39,052 nucleotides of DNA from a virus. Position 1 is the stretch's first letter. Every line of letters starts with the position of its first letter. Made by a program: the position numbers and the translations under genes. Below, piece after piece: positions 17,907-24,713 of the stretch. The DNA is taken from the IMG/VR virus record IMGVR_UViG_3300013101_000030, positions 1 through 39,052 of that record; one strand, 5' to 3'. The notes beneath the pieces were generated by a model. It ran no database searches. It had not been told where the DNA came from and saw nothing but the letters and a program-made list of their open reading frames with translations.

Positions 17907-18779
17907 ATGCCGATTAAATTTGGAGCCAACGATGTAGGCAAAGCCCACCTGGGCGCGGCTGAATTGAGCCAGATATATCTCGGGAGCATACCAATCTTAG
18001 AGGGGTCTGGACCCGAAGAACCTGTATTACCGCCAGTCACTGACGGCCTTGTCGAGTATATCGACTGTGGCGTGTACCAGAGTTGGGATGCCTTGAACAG
18101 GAACTTCATCGATCTAGCCGGTGACGGCAGTCTTATCTATACTGAAGGTAGTACTGATGAGTGGATCGACCCGGTAGGCGTAGCCCCCGACAGTGGTCGA
18201 GACGTGTCCAAGTTTTTTGCGCCGGGTGGCGTGGACGCTGAATGTAGGTGGTCTGCTAGAACAACTTTTAATGAGCAGCTACAATGGCGAGCATCAACGT
18301 TTACTGCGGTGATCGTTATAGGGTTACCAGCTTCAACTAACGCCGGTGTGTTATTATCATCTGGGGAGGCTGGTGAGGTGGGTATAAATATATGGGCTAG
18401 GGACGACGGAATTCGTGTGACACGGAGATGGGCCGGCGGTGGGCCTAATCGTGTAGACTCTTCCTTCCTAATTACTGGGCCCTGGGATAATGACCCGGCA
18501 TCTGCAAAAATCATAACTTATGCGACGGATAATGATGACGATAACCCTGACGGTTCTTTTGTTAAAATCAACGGCCACGCTAGAGTTGACGCTAATCCGT
18601 TCAATAGCAATACCACACAGAACGACTCGGCGTTATTCTACGGTATTGGTCACGGTAGAGTCCAGGAGAAACTACCAGTTGAAGCCAAGATTTATGCGTC
18701 GCTATTGTATAATCGCAAATTAAGTGATGCTGAGGTGAGCTTGCTGGAAAACTTCTTCTTAACCTACCTCAGCGCATAG
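17907..18779 (+). CDS. Tail-associated lectin-like protein
   Basis: 290 residues. The N-terminus contains two repeats of a tail-protein motif (KFGANDVGKAHLGAAELSQI then YLGSIPIL) seen in phage adhesins. From about residue 45 the sequence resembles a concanavalin A/LamG-like lectin domain, ending in AKIYASLLYNRKLSDAEVSL, the usual last strand and helix. It directly follows the fibre gene with a good ribosome-binding site (AAGGAGAG). It probably works as a distal fibre or receptor/glycan-binding subunit; the exact ligand cannot be told. Confidence 0.75.
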   Translation: MPIKFGANDVGKAHLGAAELSQIYLGSIPILEGSGPEEPVLPPVTDGLVEYIDCGVYQSWDALNRNFIDLAGDGSLIYTEGSTDEWIDPVGVAPDSGRDVSKFFAPGGVDAECRWSARTTFNEQLQWRASTFTAVIVIGLPASTNAGVLLSSGEAGEVGINIWARDDGIRVTRRWAGGGPNRVDSSFLITGPWDNDPASAKIITYATDNDDDNPDGSFVKINGHARVDANPFNSNTTQNDSALFYGIGHGRVQEKLPVEAKIYASLLYNRKLSDAEVSLLENFFLTYLSA

Positions 18780-18818
18780 CGATGAAGACACGCTTAAGAA
18801 AAACGGTCGAGTAAAGAA

Positions 18819-19004
18819 ATGAAGCCTTTGTTTATTATATCCCTAGTCTTCACTTTGACTACCGGTTGTGAGCAACTCGAAATACTGCCCACAAAAAAAC
18901 CAGCTAATCAGTTGATGGCTGACTACCTGGTAATTTGCGTTATCTGTTTTGACGTGAGTATTGAGTCACCCAAACCAGTAAAGAATGAGAATGCCGGCCC
19001 CTAG
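18819..19004 (+). CDS. Small predicted lipoprotein
   Basis: 61 residues with a short N-terminus (MK), hydrophobic residues 4-15 and lipobox LTTGC, so Cys17 would be lipidated. The mature part is only about 45 residues and contains two more cysteines (VICVICFD). Size and lipobox fit a small outer spanin or other outer-membrane lipoprotein, yet no inner spanin is nearby. Its last 39 bases overlap convergently with a leftward 43-residue gene. The ribosome-binding site is weak. Confidence 0.55.
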   Translation: MKPLFIISLVFTLTTGCEQLEILPTKKPANQLMADYLVICVICFDVSIESPKPVKNENAGP

Positions 19005-19097
19005 TATAACGGCCGATTTAAGCCAGAACTTAATAGCCTCCCCGAGTAGGAGGGCATCCAATGCACGATCAGTGTGGTATGGCCTTTTCTTGTTCAT
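18966..19097 (-). CDS. 43-residue single-pass membrane protein
   Basis: Translated by hand. It begins MNKKRPYHTDRALDALLLGE and ends with a hydrophobic segment (FWLKSAVILGAGILILYWFG), giving one transmembrane helix near the C-terminus. The start overlaps the stop of the upstream 132-residue gene as ATGA and is preceded by GGGGGAAG. It is the last gene of the leftward operon and overlaps the lipoprotein gene on the other strand. A role as small holin or spanin-like lysis factor is possible by location only. Confidence 0.6.
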   Translation of the reverse strand: MNKKRPYHTDRALDALLLGEAIKFWLKSAVILGAGILILYWFG

Positions 19098-19492
19098 CTG
19101 TACTTCCCCCATTCAACGTAGAGAGCCCGAACGAAATCGTTGAGTATGCTCTCCAATAGTTTCTCAAGACTACCGTGGTTGTTCTCCGCAGCAATCACCG
19201 GGTATGAAACAAAGTTATTAAGCTGTAGTTTCCGACCGCGCTTATCAACGCCCCACAATCGGATTCCGGTGTAAGTATCAGAGTCCCCCTGAGTGCATAG
19301 TTCTACACTCGCATTCCTGTGGAGGTTCCATTGATCCTGGCTATCACTCATCACCGGCGTCGTCGGGGCTGCGTCCTGGATTTTGAATGGGCCTGGTCGG
19401 ATTGACGCGAGCATCCTGAGGTCATAATTCTCACGCTTAAGTTCTCGAACCTCATGCTCGAGCTCAATCTGCCTTATGCTTGTTGTTTGCAT
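19094..19492 (-). CDS. Hypothetical protein with N-terminal coiled coil
   Basis: 132 residues. Residues 1-30 form a basic/acidic heptad pattern (QIELEHEVRELKRENYDLRM), followed by a Pro-rich linker and a compact domain with VELCTQGDSDTYTGIRLWGV. Not recognised. It overlaps the upstream gene by 29 bases and the next by four (ATGA), so it is part of the coupled small-gene run. Confidence 0.65.
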   Translation of the reverse strand: MQTTSIRQIELEHEVRELKRENYDLRMLASIRPGPFKIQDAAPTTPVMSDSQDQWNLHRNASVELCTQGDSDTYTGIRLWGVDKRGRKLQLNNFVSYPVIAAENNHGSLEKLLESILNDFVRALYVEWGKYR

Positions 19493-19823
19493 CCCTCTTC
19501 TCCGATAGTTGCTGTTTTATGATCATGTCGGTTAATTTGAATACCGCTGGCAGTATATACTTAAGTTCGCTCGGTTCAGTTTTGAAACCCACGGTCAAGA
19601 CCATCGCCATCACTGAGGAGATCGCGCCGATTTGAGTTGCGGTACTACTAGACTTTCGCCTGTTCAGTAGGTCAACCATCTCAGCTGATATCTCATTAGC
19701 TTCCGAGCTATGGTCCTTAAACTTGAGAGTCGTTAACAGAGACAGATAATATGAATTTATCTCTTTGTCTCCTCGGAAATGTTCACTTATCGCTTCCTTG
19801 AGTTCTTCGAAATCATCCGGCAT
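19464..19823 (-). CDS. Hypothetical protein with one possible membrane helix
   Basis: 119 residues. An amphipathic N-terminal half (MPDDFEELKEAISEHFRGDK) is followed by one hydrophobic stretch (ATQIGAISSVMAMVLTVGF, about residues 61-79), a second helix and a Lys/Asn-rich end (EKRDANNKHKAD). It could be a membrane-associated accessory lysis protein, but no family is recognised. The start overlaps the end of the two-helix membrane gene by 11 bases. Confidence 0.62.
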   Translation of the reverse strand: MPDDFEELKEAISEHFRGDKEINSYYLSLLTTLKFKDHSSEANEISAEMVDLLNRRKSSSTATQIGAISSVMAMVLTVGFKTEPSELKYILPAVFKLTDMIIKQQLSEKRDANNKHKAD

Positions 19824-20034
19824 GATGATGGTCCCTTCTCTGCCAGTGCTCTAGCTCGAGTTTCGTGAGATATAAATTCCATTCAAGCCGGTCATAAACG
19901 AATACGAACATGCTGAGGAATAGCCCCACGCCGATTAACATCAGCGCGCCGCCCATATTGCAGGACATCAATGACGAGGCCATGACTACAACACTTAGCC
20001 CCAGGTAGATGTAATTCTTGATGTTGTGCATCAT
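19813..20034 (-). CDS. Two-helix membrane protein, holin candidate
   Basis: 73 residues. The frame is open to 20067, but the natural start is the MM at 20034, where ATG overlaps the preceding TGA (TGATG). Two hydrophobic segments are clear: YIYLGLSVVVMASSLMS and GGALMLIGVGLFLSMFVFVY, followed by a charged, His-rich tail (QRRDHHHAG). A short two-helix protein with a charged tail in a small-gene cluster fits a class II holin, but this is inference from topology. Confidence 0.6.
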   Translation of the reverse strand: MMHNIKNYIYLGLSVVVMASSLMSCNMGGALMLIGVGLFLSMFVFVYDRLEWNLYLTKLELEHWQRRDHHHAG

Positions 20035-20204
20035 CACCGAGTCTCCGCCAAATAATCTCGAAGCCAATTGTAGAGCTTCTTTACTTCGACGCGGTCAAAC
20101 TCAGTATGGTGACTCTGACCATTTGACAGCCTTACGATATTACCTACCTTTGAGACTGTTATGTTTTGGTTATCTGTTTGATTAACTACGATAAGCATCT
20201 TCAT
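20034..20204 (-). CDS. 56-residue hypothetical protein
   Basis: Translated by hand: MKMLIVVNQTDNQNITVSKV, continuing to WLRDYLAETR. The start lies in an ATGA overlap with the 58-residue gene upstream, and the stop overlaps the next start in TGATG. The fold looks like a small beta sheet followed by a helix. No family recognised. Confidence 0.62.
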   Translation of the reverse strand: MKMLIVVNQTDNQNITVSKVGNIVRLSNGQSHHTEFDRVEVKKLYNWLRDYLAETR

Positions 20205-20377
20205 CTTATTCTCTCCAGAAATCTGATGGGGACGTTAGTGAGTTTCAGACCGGTGACGATTATAATGTCGTAGTTCCCGTATCGCCGGTCAGCGACTCGT
20301 GAGACGTAGCCTTCAAAGTCATGGGTCAACATATGTAGATACACCCTGACTCGGTCACCGCTTTTAAGATCTCTCAT
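20201..20377 (-). CDS. 58-residue hypothetical protein, SH3-like
   Basis: 58 residues starting at ATG 20377, chosen over the longer open frame because CTGGAG lies eight bases upstream and the longer N-terminus would overlap the helicase end and terminator. The sequence is a small beta protein (LKSGDRVRVYLHML then YVSRVADRRYGNYDIIIVTG) reminiscent of SH3/KOW-type barrels, but the family is not recognised. It is the first gene after the terminator at 20394-20423. Confidence 0.65.
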   Translation of the reverse strand: MRDLKSGDRVRVYLHMLTHDFEGYVSRVADRRYGNYDIIIVTGLKLTNVPIRFLERIR

Positions 20378-20393
20378 TATTAGTCTCCAGGTT

Positions 20394-20423
20394 AAAAATG
20401 AGGCCGGGCGTACGCACCCGACC
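20394..20423 (-). terminator. Rho-independent terminator after helicase gene
   Basis: On the minus strand a seven-pair stem (20417-20423 with 20402-20408, one G-T pair) closes an eight-base loop TGCGTACG. It is followed after three bases by a run of five T. It lies 25 bases beyond the helicase stop and just before the 58-residue gene, so it would limit transcription into the small-gene run. Confidence 0.7.
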
Positions 20424-20448
20424 CCACTCCACTTAACGACGAAATGGA

Positions 20449-20718
20449 TCAGTCGTCGTCTTCGTCTTTTTTCTTTTTCTTGGTCTTCGACGCCAGGTCC
20501 TTGGCGGTGTTTTTCATTTCCTTGGCGGATCCGAAGTCCCAAGCGCGACCTTCTTTTTCATAGCCACCGGCACGGAGTTTCTGGCGACATACTGACGGTT
20601 CAACACCCAGTTCTTCTGCGAGTTCGGGAATACCGTATTTCGGTTTCACAAATTCGGGGAGGTTCGATTTGCCCTTGGCTTTCTTTTCGCCCTTAGCTGC
20701 TTTCTCTTTCTTAGCCAT
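20449..20718 (-). CDS. Putative internal in-frame product of helicase gene
   Basis: An in-frame ATG at 20718 has AAAGGAAAG directly upstream at good spacing, giving an 89-residue protein: a Lys/Ala-rich head, a middle resembling a helix-turn-helix (YGIPELAEELGVEPSVCRQK) and a Lys/Asp tail. Similar small DNA-binding-like proteins are often stand-alone in podoviruses. It may be made both as helicase tail and separately. Translation from this site is inferred. Confidence 0.5.
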   Translation of the reverse strand: MAKKEKAAKGEKKAKGKSNLPEFVKPKYGIPELAEELGVEPSVCRQKLRAGGYEKEGRAWDFGSAKEMKNTAKDLASKTKKKKKDEDDD

Positions 20719-22077
20719 TGTCTTTCCTTTTTTGAGTTGATTAAATACATGATCAGCTAGATCACCTTTTATCTTTAAGACATTATACCTGTGCATGTCA
20801 ATAGTGAATTGAGCTAATAAATGAATAAAGAGAATCTTGTTTAATTGACCCTTTCTGTCGAGTCGATCACGGCATTGTCTGTAATCGATGTAGCTAAAAC
20901 TACCGGAGTAAAAATATGCGAGACTTGCCTTGAATAAATCAATGCCCACGCCCATCTGAGTTTGAACGATGATAACTCGCGGGTCATGCTCGTCTTGGAA
21001 TGTTTCCCATATCGTTCGATCCTTGGTTCGCCCATCAAGTATTTCCACAGTGGTAAATCTCAATATCGCCTCGTGCAGGATATCTATCTCGGCTGTGTAT
21101 TGTGCGAAGATTACAACCTTCTGATCTGGCATATCTTCGAAATGATCGAGGAACGCGTTGAGTTTGTCTTGCTCGAGTTGTATGGTGTCATCGTCATCAG
21201 TCTTAAAAAAACCGCCAGTCAATTGCTGCAGTCGCAACATGGCAGTCACTGTCATCTCACTTGTACTAGTGTGGTCACCGAACTCAATGAGGAATTCTTC
21301 CTCCATCTGTTTGTAAGCTTTCTTTGCTTTACCCCTCAACTCGAAATCTATGATACCATCAACCACAGGCGGTAGATCAAGTACGTCGCGTCTCTTGACA
21401 GCCATCGTAATGTGTTTGACCTGATCAATAATCCATTTCTTATACGCGTTTTTCAGCTTCGGTATTCTCGTATGACCGATGTCGATCTGATGACAATACC
21501 TCTTAATGAACTTGAACCAGTTGTGTCCGAAGATACTGTCGTCGAGAAATCGATACTGTGCCCATAGGTCAAGTTCGCTTTTATCCAACGGCGTACCCGA
21601 CAAGATACACTTGTATTCAGCGTATTTTCCCAGCTCATATGCAACCTTTGATTGCTGAGTGTTATGCTTCTTAATACGCTGCGACTCATCGATGACAATC
21701 ATGTCGAAATAGTCGTCACCGAATGTATCCAGGATCGCTGACAAACGCCTGTGTGACACCGATATTAGGGTTATATCATCATTTTTGATGGCGTTGATCT
21801 GGGATGCGCTGGGATCGATCAATGCATATATCGGTATACGGTCAATTCTGACGTGTTCAATCAACTGTCGAGACCAGACGGTTCGCGCAGTCTTCGGGCC
21901 TGCAACGAGTATCCGTTTAATTGACCCTTTTGAAGCTAGCCTTACGATGGCCGCGAGAACGCCGAGCGTCTTCCCAGTTCCCGGCTCCCAGAAGAACGCC
22001 ACGCTCTTGTGCTTCAGGAAGAGACTGGCGCCTTTGCGCTGATGGCCCATGAGTTTGGTTTTGAGTAATCTTCCCAA
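20449..22077 (-). CDS. SNF2-type DEAD/H helicase with basic C-terminal extension
   Basis: 542 residues from TTG at 22077, preceded by TAAGGAA six bases upstream; an ATG at 22050 is the alternative. Superfamily 2 motifs are clear: GTGKT at about 33-37 (Walker A), DESQ at 130-133 (DEAH-like), SGTPL (motif III) and RDRLDRKGQ (motif VI). Phage SNF2-type helicases remodel DNA during replication or recombination and often pair with a VRR-NUC nuclease, as here. From residue 454 (MAKKEKAAKGEKKAKG) an 89-residue tail looks like a separate small phage protein with its own ribosome-binding site. The stop lies just before a terminator. The first 161 bases overlap the nuclease gene in another frame. Confidence 0.85.
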   Translation of the reverse strand: MGRLLKTKLMGHQRKGASLFLKHKSVAFFWEPGTGKTLGVLAAIVRLASKGSIKRILVAGPKTARTVWSRQLIEHVRIDRIPIYALIDPSASQINAIKNDDITLISVSHRRLSAILDTFGDDYFDMIVIDESQRIKKHNTQQSKVAYELGKYAEYKCILSGTPLDKSELDLWAQYRFLDDSIFGHNWFKFIKRYCHQIDIGHTRIPKLKNAYKKWIIDQVKHITMAVKRRDVLDLPPVVDGIIDFELRGKAKKAYKQMEEEFLIEFGDHTSTSEMTVTAMLRLQQLTGGFFKTDDDDTIQLEQDKLNAFLDHFEDMPDQKVVIFAQYTAEIDILHEAILRFTTVEILDGRTKDRTIWETFQDEHDPRVIIVQTQMGVGIDLFKASLAYFYSGSFSYIDYRQCRDRLDRKGQLNKILFIHLLAQFTIDMHRYNVLKIKGDLADHVFNQLKKGKTMAKKEKAAKGEKKAKGKSNLPEFVKPKYGIPELAEELGVEPSVCRQKLRAGGYEKEGRAWDFGSAKEMKNTAKDLASKTKKKKKDEDDD

Positions 22078-22372
22078 GACGTTTCCTTATTTTCCGTATG
22101 GCATTTTCTGGTGATCGTGACACGATAGCGACGCCGCCGGCTCTCCGTATGAGCTTTAACACTGAGCGTTGTACACCAGATGTGGTAGAGCCCCTGCGAT
22201 GGGTCTTGACTTCGACTGCCACATATATGCCGTTGATGCAAAACAAAAGGTCAGGCAATCCCACACGTTGGAAGCCTGACCCGTGAACCTTGAAACCGAA
22301 ACAGTGTGGCCACTCACGCTCGATGGCCTTTCGAATTTCTTTTTGGTACTTTGTCTCAGTCTGTTTCGACAA
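21917..22372 (-). CDS. VRR-NUC family nuclease
   Basis: 151 residues from TTG at 22372. Residues 8-98 match the VRR-NUC fold of the PD-(D/E)XK superfamily: KEIRKAIE helix, GSGFQRVGLPDLLF with Asp41, EVK with Glu54 and Lys56, and a QRSVLKLIRRAG helix. Such nucleases act on branched or forked DNA and commonly neighbour SNF2 helicases in phages. The C-terminal 52 or so residues are translated from the start of the helicase gene in another frame and are Arg/Ser-rich and low in hydrophobics, so may be a non-functional tail. The TTG start has a poor ribosome-binding site; it overlaps the upstream gene by 17 bases. Confidence 0.82.
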   Translation of the reverse strand: MSKQTETKYQKEIRKAIEREWPHCFGFKVHGSGFQRVGLPDLLFCINGIYVAVEVKTHRRGSTTSGVQRSVLKLIRRAGGVAIVSRSPENAIRKIRKRLGKITQNQTHGPSAQRRQSLPEAQERGVLLGAGNWEDARRSRGHRKASFKRVN

Positions 22373-22919
22373 GTTTCTCTGCCAGTTTTAGAGTGAGGAT
22401 AACGACTTTGCCGTATTGAGCGTTAAGCCTTTCGAGAGTCTTCTCGAGTTGGATAACATCTTGCTGATAGTCAGGCCGCTTGTTGAGCTCTGCTATCTCG
22501 TCGTTGGCGTTAGCAATTTCCAATTCGAGCAGTGGTATTTGATCATTGGCTTCACGGCTAGACTGCTCAAACATTCTTACTTGATTGCCTAATGTGGTCT
22601 TTTCTTCCAGCAAATCTTGAACCCTTTTGAGCGCAAGGTTCATTGCTGCCTTATGCTCGGTGGCCTCAGAGTTGAGTTCCCCTGTGCGTTCGATGTACGC
22701 GTCGGCAGTCGCGGTTTTTTCTTTCAGTGACTTGTCGAGTTCACTAATGCGCCTGAGCATGCCTGGCCTGTCAGCGCTAGCGGTTACCTCGGCCTCGGAA
22801 GTTTCAAGCCTGTTAGTGAGTTCTGCGATCATAGCATTCTTCACTCGGATCGTGTCAGTCATTGTGGAAATGCGGTCATGGTCAGACAAAGTGTTTTCCG
22901 CCTTAAGCGTTTGGGACAT
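22356..22919 (-). CDS. Coiled-coil protein
   Basis: 187 residues, almost entirely heptad-like coiled coil rich in Glu, Leu, Lys and Ala (for example EIANANDEIAELNKR). There are no membrane segments or enzyme motifs. The start has TAGGAG. It lies between the ssDNA-binding-like gene and the nuclease. Function unknown; perhaps a structural partner of the recombination proteins. Confidence 0.68.
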   Translation of the reverse strand: MSQTLKAENTLSDHDRISTMTDTIRVKNAMIAELTNRLETSEAEVTASADRPGMLRRISELDKSLKEKTATADAYIERTGELNSEATEHKAAMNLALKRVQDLLEEKTTLGNQVRMFEQSSREANDQIPLLELEIANANDEIAELNKRPDYQQDVIQLEKTLERLNAQYGKVVILTLKLAEKLVETD

Positions 22920-22936
22920 TGTATTCTCCTATGGCG

Positions 22937-23030
22937 AACGGGGTATCAAGTTGGGCGAATAACCTGGAGAGGAAATTTCGCATCACGTATGCAGCGGGAA
23001 CGAACCTCGATACGTGTCTGACACCCCGTT
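22937..23030. repeat. Nested inverted repeats in intergenic region
   Basis: In the 148-base gap between two leftward genes, AACGGGGT (22937-22944) pairs with ACCCCGTT (23023-23030). Inside it CACGTAT (22984-22990) pairs with ATACGTG (23010-23016) around a 19-base loop. Transcribed RNA could form a branched structure, or the repeats could be protein-binding sites. A short direct repeat GATACCT occurs twice near 23049-23066. No promoter of the early type is present. Confidence 0.55.
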
Positions 23031-23067
23031 CTAACTAGAGACTATAGAGATACCTTATTGCGATACC

Positions 23068-23880
23068 TCAGTCATCGTCGTCGTCTTCGATCAGGCCTTC
23101 TTCTTCGAGGGCTTTGATCACCGACTTCCGCTTCTTACGAAGCTTCTCGCTGGTGTCGACTTCCAAGTCATGCTCTTCGATAATTTCATCGAGAGCCTTG
23201 CTCTTCATGTCGTTGATGTCGTCAGCGGTGTAGGTTTCTTCGTCATCACCGTCACTGTCATCATCATCACCATCATCATCGCCTTCTTCTTCGGCGAGTG
23301 CTTCCAGCGCTTCTTTCACTGCAAGGCGTTTCTTCTTGATGCCCTTGAAGTCATCGAGGTCGAGTTCGACGTCATATTCTTCGATAACGTCTTCTAACCC
23401 GTCAATGTCCAGTTTGCTGACGTCAACTTCGACCATGTCGTCACCGTCGTCACCGTCGTCACCATCGCCATCAATCAGTTCGGCTTCGTCAGCGGGGAAG
23501 ATATCTGCGATTTTGGCACGCTTCTTACCTTCCCAAGTTTCATGGATAACCATACAACCGGCAGGTTCGCAGTCGTCAATTAACGCTTCTAGGTCGAGAT
23601 CCATGGGGCCATCCGGTACTTCAACACCATGGGCTTCCAGGATTGTTTTCAAGTTGAACAGCGCCTTCGGCGATAGCGACGTGTTGTTATACAGTGTGGC
23701 ACCTTCATGTTCACCGGCAGTGATTTCATATTCCCACGAGAAATATGGACCCTTAGTGCCTTCTTCTTCAGTGATCACCACAGGTTTGATTAGGTAGTCA
23801 CCTTCCGCGGGCCGGTTTGAACCTTTGACACCGCCGAAATCGACCTTAACGCCTTTAGCTTTTTTCTTCTTACGAGTCAT
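23068..23880 (-). CDS. DUF669-like ssDNA-binding protein with acidic repeats
   Basis: 270 residues. Residues 10-135 resemble the DUF669-type proteins that accompany phage recombinases and behave as single-stranded DNA-binding proteins (SNRPAEGDYLIKPVVITEEE, LYNNTSLSPKALFNLKTILE). The C-terminal half has runs of Asp/Gly and two copies of a roughly 40-residue helical module (LDIDGLEDVIEEYDVELDL and DMKSKALDEIIEEHDLEVDT) reminiscent of SAP/HeH motifs, and ends in DDDDD, as acidic tails of SSBs do. The strong ribosome-binding site is AGGAGAAAGA. It very likely works with the Sak4-like ATPase next to it. Confidence 0.75.
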   Translation of the reverse strand: MTRKKKKAKGVKVDFGGVKGSNRPAEGDYLIKPVVITEEEGTKGPYFSWEYEITAGEHEGATLYNNTSLSPKALFNLKTILEAHGVEVPDGPMDLDLEALIDDCEPAGCMVIHETWEGKKRAKIADIFPADEAELIDGDGDDGDDGDDMVEVDVSKLDIDGLEDVIEEYDVELDLDDFKGIKKKRLAVKEALEALAEEEGDDDGDDDDSDGDDEETYTADDINDMKSKALDEIIEEHDLEVDTSEKLRKKRKSVIKALEEEGLIEDDDDD

Positions 23881-23891
23881 TGCTCTTTCTC

Positions 23892-24713
23892 CTAGCTAGT
23901 TATAAGACCTATGATTTTTTCATAGGATGGATCGATCAATTGGTCAGGAAGTACGATCTTCTTCGGCTTCCTGATCTTGGTCGAGTAAGTGGCATTAGGA
24001 CCAATGCGAAGGCAATATTCTATCCTCTTCACTTTCTTTGGTTTCTTCTGCCCCTTTACGCGCTTCGACACGATACGCTCACGGATGTAAGTGTTACCAA
24101 TAATCGAAACGGCGCCTTCGAGTACTGTCGAGACACTTGGCATGAGGCGAGGCCCCACTGTCGGTGCAATCGCAGTACCATCTTCTTCATCTTCATCACC
24201 ACCCCCGAACGTGCGATCATGGGCGATAAAAATTACGTTCATAGGCAAGTTACGCATGGTCAGTATAAAGGTCTTCAACTGTGTGGAAACAGTACCCCAG
24301 TCCTGCTGGCGCATGGTGCCCCAGTTACCAAGCGCGCCGGGTTCAACTTCCTTCAGTTGCCTGATGGCCAAGTCCTGAGCCTGCGACATAGTATCAACTA
24401 CCACAGTCTTGTATCGATGCTTAGATTTCTTGAGAAACCAGTAAGCATCCTCTAGGTCCTCATAGGTTTCTGCGCGTATAACATCAGCATCGGTGTCCCG
24501 TATGCTGTCTGTGCCCCGCTCAGCGCAGTCGAGAAATAGCGTCGGACCCGGGAATGTTGAAGCCAGTGTGGTTTTACCCGTACCGGCTTTGCCATACAAG
24601 GCCACCGTTAATTCAGGTTCGAGACTTTTTACTGCCACGATCTTGTCCTTTATTTTTCGGTAGTCTGATCCCCCGCTTCGGCTGCTTGGCTTTTTCTTCG
24701 TTCGTCTTGCCAT
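23892..24713 (-). CDS. Sak4-like RecA-fold ATPase
   Basis: 273 residues from ATG at 24713 with GGAG eight bases upstream; the longer open frame upstream overlaps the nuclease gene and lacks a good site. Walker A GKAGTGKT at 41-48, Walker B-like KTVVVDTM at about 102-109 and the segment MNVIFIAHDR fit the AAA_24/Sak4 family, RecA-like proteins used by phages for recombination or replication-linked strand annealing. The C-terminus is rich in Lys (VKGQKKPKKVKRIEY). It sits between Cas4-like nuclease and ssDNA-binding-like protein, giving a compact recombination module. The first 101 bases overlap the upstream nuclease. Confidence 0.85.
   Translation of the reverse strand: MARRTKKKPSSRSGGSDYRKIKDKIVAVKSLEPELTVALYGKAGTGKTTLASTFPGPTLFLDCAERGTDSIRDTDADVIRAETYEDLEDAYWFLKKSKHRYKTVVVDTMSQAQDLAIRQLKEVEPGALGNWGTMRQQDWGTVSTQLKTFILTMRNLPMNVIFIAHDRTFGGGDEDEEDGTAIAPTVGPRLMPSVSTVLEGAVSIIGNTYIRERIVSKRVKGQKKPKKVKRIEYCLRIGPNATYSTKIRKPKKIVLPDQLIDPSYEKIIGLITS

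Noticed and set aside
18995-19015. Terminator CGGCC/GGCCG at the convergent junction
   Set aside because: The stem has only five pairs with an 11-base loop and no T-run, and it lies inside the 43-residue gene.
23336-23797. Ser-rich open frame on the plus strand
   Set aside because: It is the antisense shadow of the Asp/Glu-rich ssDNA-binding-like gene, with repeated Ser/Pro as its complement.
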